Assembly (NCBI GenBank): GCA_017425245.1 | Contig: JAFOOX010000030.1 | Span: 1 to 34,990 of the forward strand | Direction: 5' to 3' | DNA from: Gammaproteobacteria bacterium | GTDB taxonomy: Bacteria > Pseudomonadota > Gammaproteobacteria > Enterobacterales > Neiellaceae | DNA length: 34,990 bases | Part shown: one piece after another, positions 28,858 to 34,990 of the stretch | How the letters are laid out: the number at the start of each line of letters is the position of its first letter | Position numbering within the stretch: position 1 is the first letter of the stretch | Notes under the pieces: model-generated | Databases searched by the model: none | What the model was told of the DNA's origin: nothing | The model's input: only the letters and a program-made list of their open reading frames with translations | Made by a program: the position numbers and the translations under genes

Positions 28858-31020
28858 ATGCTTCAGTGTTTCCGCACCGCCGCGCTGACCAGCGCCATCC
28901 TCGCAGCCATGGTTGGCTGCAGCAGCGACGACTCATCCCCCCTCGACAATCAGCTGTATCTGTACCACGCGACAGGTGAAGGCTGGCGGGCCGAAACCCA
29001 GATGAACGAGGAAGATGGAGCATACGTCGCCAAGATTCAGTTGAGCAAAGGTGAGTATCAGTTTCGGGTGTCTGACAGCAGCTTCAGTTGCGGTAGCGAC
29101 TTTGGTTCCAGTGATGGCGGCACGGTGAGCCTCAACGTGCCGGTCAGTGCGGCTAACTGCAATGCGCGCCATAACTTCCGCTTCAAGGTGACGGCGCCAG
29201 CCGACTACGTCATCCGCCTTGAAAAAAATGTCAATGATATCTTTGACCTAACCATCAGCCGCGCCGATCAACCCCAAAGTAACGGCAGCGCCACCGCAGG
29301 CCCCTGCACCAGCTACAGCGGTGGCCCAGTGACCGTCAGCGTCGCCCCCACCTTCCGAGATGGCGAAGTGGTGACAGATTACTACTCGGGTCAGACTGCC
29401 ACAGTTCAGGGTGGCAAGGTGACGCTAACACCAGCGGCCGAGAGTGGCGGCATCCTGCTACTGGAAAGCGCAGTTCATAAGCCAACCGCTTTTAGCTGGG
29501 ATAATGCCACCGTCTACTTCGTCATGACCGACCGTTTCTTTAACGGCAACCCGGCCAACGACAACAGCTATGGCCGCAGCAAAGACGGCCAAGAAGAGAT
29601 CGCAACCTTTCATGGCGGCGATATCAAGGGTCTGACCCAAAAGCTCGATTACCTGGAAACGCTGGGCGTCAATGCCATCTGGATCACCGCGCCGTACGAG
29701 CAGATCCACGGTTGGACCGGCGGCGGTGTTCGCGGCGATTTCAAGCACTACGGCTACCACGGTTACTACGTGCTCGACTTCACCAAGATTGACCAGAACA
29801 TGGGCACCGAGGCTGAATTCAAAGCCTTCGTTGACGGCGCACACAAGCGCGGCATCCGTGTGGTCATGGACGTGGTGATGAATCATGCCGGCTATGCCAC
29901 CTTGGGCGATATGCAGGAGTTCAACTTTGGCGCCACCCAAGATTTCGGCAAGCCACTGTCAGAAGTGATGGGCGTCGACAAATGGACCGACTGGAAACCC
30001 GGTGCTGGCGAAAATTGGCACTCGTTTAATAGCTTCATCGATTACGGCGACGCGGTATGGGCAGAGAGCTGGTGGGGCCGTCAGTGGATCCGCACCGATA
30101 TCGCCGGCCATCAAGCGCCAGGCCGCAACGATCAAACTATGGTGCTGGCCTACCTGCCGGACTTCATCACCGAATCGACCGCCTACGTCGACTTGCCACC
30201 GTTCCTCAAGAACAAGGCAGATACCAATGCCCGCTTTATCCCCAATGCCACAGTGCGCGACTATCTGGTGACCTGGCTGACCGACTGGGTACGCACTTAT
30301 GGCATTGATGGTTTCCGCCTGGATACCGCCAAGCATATCGAGATGGAGAGCATTACCGCATTGAAAGCTGCCGGTGAGAAAGCGCTGGCCGAGTGGAAAG
30401 CCAAGAACCCGCAGCTCAAGATCGACGATGCACCGTTCTGGATGACTGCCGAAGTGTGGGGCCACGATGTCACCAAGACCCCTTACTTCACCAAAGGCAA
30501 CCTCGACTCCATTATCAACTTCACCTACCAGGTGAAAGATGGTCCCAAGGCGCTGCAGTGCATCACCAATGCCGAAGAGACCTTCAGCAGCTACGCCGCC
30601 AAGGTCAACAGCGATCCAGAGTTCAATGTGCTGAGCTACATATCCAGTCACGATACTTCGCTGTTTATGGAACGCTCGGCCAAGAATGACCTCACCAAGC
30701 AGAAGCAGATCGCTGCCCCCTTCCTGATGCTGCCAGGCGGGGTACAGATCTTCTATGGCGACGAGAGCGGCCGAAAAATGGGGCCATTCGGCTCTGACAA
30801 AATGATGGGCACCCGTTCAGACATGAACTGGGCTGATCTCAACAAGCCGGAATACGCCGCGCTACTGGCACACTGGCAGAAGCTCGGCCAGTTCCGTAAT
30901 CGCCACGTGGCGGTTGGTGCTGGAGAGCATCGTCAGCTAAGCGATGCGCCTTATGCATTCAGCCGCACCAAAGGCGATGATCGCGTCGTAGTGGTGATGG
31001 CCGGTAACGGCGGCAACTAA
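28858..31020 (+). CDS. malS: MalS-type alpha-amylase lipoprotein, copy 1
   Basis: This 720-residue GH13 alpha-amylase closely matches E. coli MalS, which cuts maltodextrins in the periplasm. It starts with a lipoprotein signal (AAMVGC, acylated C21, Ser at +2, so probably outer membrane), whereas E. coli MalS is soluble. An N-terminal beta domain (about 30-135) holds C78 and C101. The barrel has DVVMNH, nucleophile D489 in GFRLDTAKH, acid E532 in TAEVWG and D599 in SSHDT. C150 and C568 correspond to the second disulfide of E. coli MalS. AGGAAGG precedes the ATG; a terminator and avtA follow, as in E. coli malS-avtA. Confidence 0.93.
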   Translation: MLQCFRTAALTSAILAAMVGCSSDDSSPLDNQLYLYHATGEGWRAETQMNEEDGAYVAKIQLSKGEYQFRVSDSSFSCGSDFGSSDGGTVSLNVPVSAANCNARHNFRFKVTAPADYVIRLEKNVNDIFDLTISRADQPQSNGSATAGPCTSYSGGPVTVSVAPTFRDGEVVTDYYSGQTATVQGGKVTLTPAAESGGILLLESAVHKPTAFSWDNATVYFVMTDRFFNGNPANDNSYGRSKDGQEEIATFHGGDIKGLTQKLDYLETLGVNAIWITAPYEQIHGWTGGGVRGDFKHYGYHGYYVLDFTKIDQNMGTEAEFKAFVDGAHKRGIRVVMDVVMNHAGYATLGDMQEFNFGATQDFGKPLSEVMGVDKWTDWKPGAGENWHSFNSFIDYGDAVWAESWWGRQWIRTDIAGHQAPGRNDQTMVLAYLPDFITESTAYVDLPPFLKNKADTNARFIPNATVRDYLVTWLTDWVRTYGIDGFRLDTAKHIEMESITALKAAGEKALAEWKAKNPQLKIDDAPFWMTAEVWGHDVTKTPYFTKGNLDSIINFTYQVKDGPKALQCITNAEETFSSYAAKVNSDPEFNVLSYISSHDTSLFMERSAKNDLTKQKQIAAPFLMLPGGVQIFYGDESGRKMGPFGSDKMMGTRSDMNWADLNKPEYAALLAHWQKLGQFRNRHVAVGAGEHRQLSDAPYAFSRTKGDDRVVVVMAGNGGN

Positions 31021-31049
31021 GCCTTATTGCTCACATCACAGCCTTAGCA

Positions 31050-31081
31050 GGCCCCCGCAGCAATGCGGGGGCCTTTTGTTT
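31050..31081 (+). terminator. rho-independent terminator after malS copy 1
   Basis: GGCCCCCGC (31050-31058) and GCGGGGGCC (31065-31073) form a perfect nine-pair stem around AGCAAT, followed by TTTTGTTT. It separates malS copy 1 from avtA. Confidence 0.92.
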
Positions 31082-31111
31082 AGCATTGAGGCATCAACCG
31101 TGGAGGGACAG

Positions 31112-32347
31112 ATGTCACTGAGCAAGCGTTTTGCCCAAGCAACAGCGATTACCCAATTGATGGATGACCTGAATCGTGGCGCGCAGACCGAGGATATGAT
31201 CATGCTGGGTGGCGGTAACCCTGCCCTCATACCAGCCGTTGAGCAGGCGCTGTCCGCACTACTAGTGGCAGCACAGCAAGACGGCACCCTACTCCACGCG
31301 ATCAGCCACTACGACGGCCCGCTTGGCAGTGACCGCTTTCGCCGCACGCTGGCCGACTATCTGGTGCGCCAAGGCTGGCCCGTGTCACCCGAGCACATTG
31401 CCATAACCAATGGTAGCCAGAGCGCCTTTTTCGCCCTGATCAATCTCCTCGCTGGCAGTGGCAGTGGTAGGGGTAAAGGACGAGTGGTGCTGCCGATGGT
31501 GCCAGAGTACGTGGGCTACGGCGATCTGGCCCTAGAGCCTGATCTGTTTTACGCCCACCTGCCCCATGTCACGCGCCTGGGGCCTCATAGCTTCAGTTAT
31601 CAGCCTGATCTGGAAACCTTGCCCTTAACCGGCGACGACGCCCTGATCTGCCTGTCACGACCAACCAATCCGACAGGTCATCTGATCAGCGACGCAGATC
31701 TCGAGCGCCTGCGAGAAAGGGCTGCGGCCCATGAAATCCCGTTGCTACTCGATCTGGCCTATGGCCAGCCCTTTCCTGCAATCCAGTTTGAGCCAAGCCA
31801 GTACAGCTGGCGGCCTGGCGAGATTGCCTGTCTCAGCCTCTCTAAGCTAGGGTTACCCGGAGTGCGCACCGGCATGGTGATCGCTGATCCTGAGGTTATT
31901 CAACTCTTGGGCAACTTTGCCGGAGTCGCCGGGCTCGCACCGGGCGGCATCGGCCCGGCCCTGGCAACGCCGCTGTTTGCCGATGGTGGAATTGACCGCT
32001 GGTGTCAACAGCTAATAACCCCTTACTACCATCGACACCAGCAGCAAATGAGGCTCTGGTTAACCGACCTGATCGCTGACCCACGTTTCGCCATCCATCG
32101 TGGCCATGGCACCTTCTTTCTCTGGCTATGGTTTGAGGATATGGGATTTGACAGCGACCAGCTTTATCGCAGCCTGGTAGCAGAGGGGGTACTGGCCGTG
32201 CCTGGCCACCACTTCTGTCCGGGCCGTACGCGCCCCTGGCATCACGCTCGGCAGTGCCTGCGCTTGTCGCTTGCTCAGGAGTTGCCGCTGCTGGAGGTTG
32301 CCGCAATGCGGATCAGCAAGGTGGTTGCCCGGCTGGTAAAGGCGTGA
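31112..32347 (+). CDS. avtA: valine-pyruvate aminotransferase AvtA
   Basis: This 411-residue cytosolic PLP enzyme (fold type I) makes valine and alpha-ketobutyrate-type products using alanine as donor. Matching features include MLGGGNPA, NGSQSAFFALINLLAG, CLSRPTNPTG, the PLP lysine in LSLSKLGLPGVRTGM, GLAPGGIGPA and VPGHHFCPG. E. coli AvtA has 417 residues and is likewise downstream of malS. The ATG at 31112 has a strong GGAGG six bases upstream; an earlier in-frame start overlaps the preceding terminator and is rejected. It is flanked on both sides by MalS genes here. Confidence 0.94.
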   Translation: MSLSKRFAQATAITQLMDDLNRGAQTEDMIMLGGGNPALIPAVEQALSALLVAAQQDGTLLHAISHYDGPLGSDRFRRTLADYLVRQGWPVSPEHIAITNGSQSAFFALINLLAGSGSGRGKGRVVLPMVPEYVGYGDLALEPDLFYAHLPHVTRLGPHSFSYQPDLETLPLTGDDALICLSRPTNPTGHLISDADLERLRERAAAHEIPLLLDLAYGQPFPAIQFEPSQYSWRPGEIACLSLSKLGLPGVRTGMVIADPEVIQLLGNFAGVAGLAPGGIGPALATPLFADGGIDRWCQQLITPYYHRHQQQMRLWLTDLIADPRFAIHRGHGTFFLWLWFEDMGFDSDQLYRSLVAEGVLAVPGHHFCPGRTRPWHHARQCLRLSLAQELPLLEVAAMRISKVVARLVKA

Positions 32348-32377
32348 AGATGCTCGCAGTACAACCGTCCGAGTAAA

Positions 32378-32418
32378 TCGCCAGCAAGTGATGGCGACCA
32401 CAGTAAATCCTTTTTTTT
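32378..32418 (+). terminator. weak terminator-like stem-loop after avtA
   Basis: TCGCCA (32378-32383) pairs with TGGCGA (32392-32397), and a run of eight T residues comes 13 bases later (32411-32418). The gap between stem and T-run is too long for a canonical terminator. The right arm belongs to a 13-base sequence also found after glyS. Confidence 0.35.
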
Positions 32419-32433
32419 CAGGTAATCTAGCGC
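32401..32433 (+). repeat. malS upstream element, copy 2
   Basis: CAGTAAA (32401-32407), a 14-base T-rich stretch and GTAATCTAGCGC (32422-32433), matching 28758-28790 in order and spacing. Here the following stem has decayed to AGCGC/GCGCT (32429-32433 with 32441-32445) and the strong terminator is gone. Confidence 0.6.
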
Positions 32434-32503
32434 TTGGACCGCGCTTATGTTTGAATTTTGACCGCCTTTTAAGCAGTACCTAGGCACAAGAACAGGAATA
32501 TCC

Positions 32504-34690
32504 ATGCTCCACTCTTTTCGTACCACAACCTTATGTGTTGCCATCATCGCTGCTATTGCCGGTTGCAATAGCGATGACACCCAACCGCTAGCCTCTAGCG
32601 GTATCTATCTCTACAAAGTCACCACTGATGGTATGCGCATTGATGCGGAAATGGTCGAAGAGGAGCGCGGCTACGTCACCCGGATAAAGCTGGGCAAGGG
32701 TGAACAGCAATTCCGTATTTCCGATGGTTCTTTCATGTGCGGCAGCGACTACGGCGCCTCAGATCCGCAAGCGGCCAAGCTGGGAGTGCCAGTCAGCGCG
32801 CGTAACTGTAATGCCCACTACAACTTCCGCATCAAAATCGCCGAAAGCGGCGAGTACGAATTCCGCCTAGAGCGCAACGTCAGCGAACTCTACGACCTGA
32901 CCATCAGCCCGGTGGAAGGCGGCGCCGCCACGGCGGCTGCGGCAGGCACCGCCGGCACCACTAGCGTTGCCGGCAGTTGCCCCAACTACGAAGGAGGCCC
33001 GGTCACCGCCAATGTTGGTGCTACCTTCCGCGATGGTGAAGTAGTCAGAGACTATTATTCGGGGCAAACGGTCACGGTTCAGGACGGCAAGGTTACCCTG
33101 ACGCCTGCCGCCGAAAGTGGCGGTCTGCTGCTACTTGAAAGCGCCAATCATCAGCCGGCGGCCTTCAGCTGGGATAACGCCACCGTCTATTTTGTCATGA
33201 TCGACCGTTTTCATAACGGTAACCCCGCCAATGACAACAGCTATGGCCGCAGCAAGGACGGTAAAGAGGAGATCGGCACTTTCCACGGTGGCGATATCAA
33301 AGGGCTGACCGAGAAACTGGACTACCTCGAAGCGCTGGGCATCAATGCTGTCTGGATCACCGCACCTTATGAACAGATCCACGGTTGGACGGGGGGCGGG
33401 ATTCGAGGTGACTTCAAGCATTATGCCTATCATGGCTACTATGCGCTTGATTTCACTAAAATTGACCAGAACGTTGGGACAGAAGCCGAGTTCAAGGCCT
33501 TTGTTGATGCCGCCCACAAGCGCGGTATTCGCGTGGTCATGGATGTGGTCATGAACCATACCGGCTACGCCACCTTGGCCGATATGCAGAAGTTCAAGTT
33601 CGGTGCTCTGCAGGAGTTTGATAAGCCAATCGAGGAGATCCTGGGCGTATCCAACTGGACTGACTGGCAACCCGGGGCAGGTGAGAACTGGCACTCCTTT
33701 AATAATTTTGTCGATTATGGCAATTCGGTATGGGCTGATACCTGGTGGGGGCGTGACTGGATCCGCACCGACATCGCTGGCCATAAAAAGCCAGGCCGCA
33801 ATGATCTAACCATGATGCTTGCCTATCTGCCTGACTTTATGACCGAATCCAAGGCATACGTTGACCTTCCACCGTTCCTCAAGAACAAGCCAGACACCAA
33901 CGCCAAATACATGGCCAATGCCACTGTGCGTGATTATCTGGTTACCTGGTTAACCGACTGGGTGCGCAACTATGGCATTGACGGCTTCCGCCTCGACACC
34001 GCAAAGCATATCGAGATGGAGAGTATTGCCGCACTGAAAGCAGCAGGCGAGAAGGCACTGGCCGAATGGAAGGCGAAGAATCCGCAGCTGAAAGTGGACG
34101 ACGCACCGTTCTGGATGACTGCCGAAGTTTGGGGCCACGACGTCAGCAAAAGCCCCTACTTTAGCAAGGGAGACTTGGACTCCATTATCAACTTCACCTA
34201 TCAGGTGAAGGATGGCCCCAAGGCGCTGCAGTGTATTACCAACGCCGAAGCAACCTTTAGTGACTATGCCGCCAAGGTGAACAACGACCCAGAGTTCAAC
34301 GTGCTGAGTTATATCTCCAGCCATGACACCTCGCTGTTCATTGACCGCTCGGCGAAGAATGATCTGACCAAGCAGAAGCAGATTGCCGCCCCATTCCTGA
34401 TGCTGCCGGGTGGCGTTCAGATCTTCTATGGTGACGAAACAGGCCGCAAGATGGGCGCCTTTGGTTCAGACAAGATGCAGGGCACCCGCTCTTACATGAA
34501 CTGGGCGGATCTCAATAAGCCCGAGTATGCAGCCCTGCTGGCTCACTGGCAGAAGCTTGGCCAATTCCGCAATCGCCATACAGCCATTGGCAGCGGCCAG
34601 CATACCCTGATCAGCGAAGCCCCCTACACCTTTAGCCGCGTCAAGGGTGACGACCGGGTTGTAGTGGTTATGGCTGGTAACGGCGGCTAA
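32504..34690 (+). CDS. malS: MalS-type alpha-amylase lipoprotein, copy 2
   Basis: This 728-residue paralogue of the enzyme at 28858-31020 has the same architecture. The lipoprotein signal ends IAGC (C21, Asn at +2), followed by an N-terminal domain with C79 and C102. An Ala/Gly/Thr-rich linker (about 144-157) is longer than in copy 1, and the GH13 barrel follows. Catalytic residues D498, E541 and D608 keep identical spacing to copy 1, and C159/C577 match the long-range disulfide of E. coli MalS. The catalytic half is nearly identical in protein but differs at many third codon positions, so both copies appear under selection. AGGA precedes the ATG and a strong terminator follows. Confidence 0.92.
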   Translation: MLHSFRTTTLCVAIIAAIAGCNSDDTQPLASSGIYLYKVTTDGMRIDAEMVEEERGYVTRIKLGKGEQQFRISDGSFMCGSDYGASDPQAAKLGVPVSARNCNAHYNFRIKIAESGEYEFRLERNVSELYDLTISPVEGGAATAAAAGTAGTTSVAGSCPNYEGGPVTANVGATFRDGEVVRDYYSGQTVTVQDGKVTLTPAAESGGLLLLESANHQPAAFSWDNATVYFVMIDRFHNGNPANDNSYGRSKDGKEEIGTFHGGDIKGLTEKLDYLEALGINAVWITAPYEQIHGWTGGGIRGDFKHYAYHGYYALDFTKIDQNVGTEAEFKAFVDAAHKRGIRVVMDVVMNHTGYATLADMQKFKFGALQEFDKPIEEILGVSNWTDWQPGAGENWHSFNNFVDYGNSVWADTWWGRDWIRTDIAGHKKPGRNDLTMMLAYLPDFMTESKAYVDLPPFLKNKPDTNAKYMANATVRDYLVTWLTDWVRNYGIDGFRLDTAKHIEMESIAALKAAGEKALAEWKAKNPQLKVDDAPFWMTAEVWGHDVSKSPYFSKGDLDSIINFTYQVKDGPKALQCITNAEATFSDYAAKVNNDPEFNVLSYISSHDTSLFIDRSAKNDLTKQKQIAAPFLMLPGGVQIFYGDETGRKMGAFGSDKMQGTRSYMNWADLNKPEYAALLAHWQKLGQFRNRHTAIGSGQHTLISEAPYTFSRVKGDDRVVVVMAGNGG

Positions 34691-34722
34691 TCTAAAGCCC
34701 GCCTGCGGATCAGTTTCTGCCT

Positions 34723-34752
34723 AAGCCCCTGCATCAATGCAGGGGCTTTTTT
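34723..34752 (+). terminator. rho-independent terminator after malS copy 2
   Basis: AAGCCCCTGCA (34723-34733) and TGCAGGGGCTT (34738-34748) form a perfect eleven-pair stem with loop TCAA, leading into a T-run. Confidence 0.92.
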
Positions 34753-34816
34753 ATGCCTGTAAGAAGGTTACTGAATGCTGAACTTGTACCGGCAGTGAGG
34801 CGCGCAACCCACCATT

Positions 34817-34833
34817 GCCAATAGAATATTGGC
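34817..34833. repeat. short perfect inverted repeat GCCAATA-GAA-TATTGGC
   Basis: Two seven-base arms (34817-34823 and 34827-34833) are separated by three bases in the 190-base space between the malS copy 2 terminator and the last gene start. The size fits a dimeric repressor site. No gene or known element is recognised around it. Confidence 0.4.
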
Positions 34834-34888
34834 GACATAAGGTGAGTTGAAACCGTCATTCCGCACCTGATTTTCCCATTTCCGGGGC

Positions 34889-34917
34889 TTGACGGCGATC
34901 GGCTGTTTTGATCTATT
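34889..34917 (+). promoter_or_regulatory. candidate promoter of the last gene
   Basis: A -35 TTGACG (34889-34894, five of six consensus bases), a 17-base spacer and a -10 TCTATT (34912-34917, four of six) lie 24 bases before the ATG at 34942. Confidence 0.5.
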
Positions 34918-34941
34918 ACTGCTTTTTGCAGGTCGCCCATC

Positions 34942-34990
34942 ATGCCCGCTCCCCGCATCGCCATCCGTAACCTCGATCACCTCGGCCTGG
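34942..34990 (+). CDS. N-terminus of a probable VOC-family (glyoxalase-like) protein, cut by window end
   Basis: Only about 16 residues are visible (MPAPRIAIRNLDHLGL). The LDHLGL motif shortly after the start is typical of the first strand and metal-binding histidine of vicinal oxygen chelate proteins (glyoxalase/bleomycin-resistance fold). An AGG-type ribosome site and a promoter candidate precede the ATG. The call rests on very little sequence. Confidence 0.5.
   Translation, partial: MPAPRIAIRNLDHLGL

Noticed and set aside
28155..28860. MalT-type activator boxes in front of the lipoprotein and malS genes
   Set aside because: I looked for GGATGA-like direct repeats near candidate promoters and found none that I could defend.
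34734..34980. Two overlapping minus-strand frames of 70-76 codons at the right end
   Set aside because: They cross the malS copy 2 terminator or the promoter and start of the last gene, and show no family motif; possible remnants cannot be distinguished from chance.

Overview
The window reads as chromosomal DNA of a fairly GC-rich gammaproteobacterium. Nearly every gene has a clear Escherichia coli counterpart in familiar neighbourhoods (yrdA/aroE beside an rRNA promoter; tsaC-yrdD-smg-dprA divergent from def-fmt-rsmB-trkA; pepQ divergent from fadBA; glyQS; malS-avtA). The mixture of these blocks, the CheC/GGDEF genes and the LysM gene beside dprA suggest an Aeromonadales/Alteromonadales-type organism. 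That placement is an inference from gene order and protein character, not from an rRNA sequence. No tRNA, rRNA gene, CRISPR array, insertion sequence or phage gene is visible inside the window. No gene-free stretch exceeds about 300 bases; the longest (1-218, 15352-15542, 18870-19064, 28155-28334, 34691-34941) hold the regulatory sites listed.

Layout. 1-218: two tandem rRNA-type promoters firing leftward out of the window, so an rRNA operon probably lies just left. 219-2894: gamma-carbonic anhydrase (yrdA), aroE, hdfR and divergent maoP. 2928-7702 (minus strand): lysM protein, dprA, smg, yrdD, tsaC, hemF, tightly packed with overlapping ends. 7836-13489 (plus strand): def, fmt, rsmB, trkA, trkH, a translation and potassium-uptake block. 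13493-15351 (minus): hemG and pepQ. 15422-18869: the fadBA beta-oxidation operon behind a FadR-like and a PsrA-like palindrome. 19065-21235: a translationally coupled signalling operon of a CheY-like receiver, a CheC-type phosphatase and a PAS-GGDEF diguanylate cyclase, with tusA overlapping its end. 21294-24479: a large exported beta-propeller plus amidohydrolase protein, overlapping tag tail-to-tail. 25169-28154: glyQS. 28335-34690: a maltodextrin region with a small lipoprotein, two MalS-type alpha-amylase lipoproteins and avtA between them. 34942 onward: the start of a probable VOC-family gene.

Most of the window is conserved housekeeping. The parts most worth attention are: (a) the small lipoprotein at 28335-28763, which looks like a free-standing copy of the N-terminal disulfide domain of the two neighbouring MalS enzymes; (b) the MalS duplication itself, whose upstream flank seems to carry the scar of a lost second lipoprotein copy; (c) the kinase-less CheY-CheC-diguanylate cyclase operon; and (d) the doubly marked fadB promoter. 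Homology calls come from recognising sequence motifs by eye; no database search was run.
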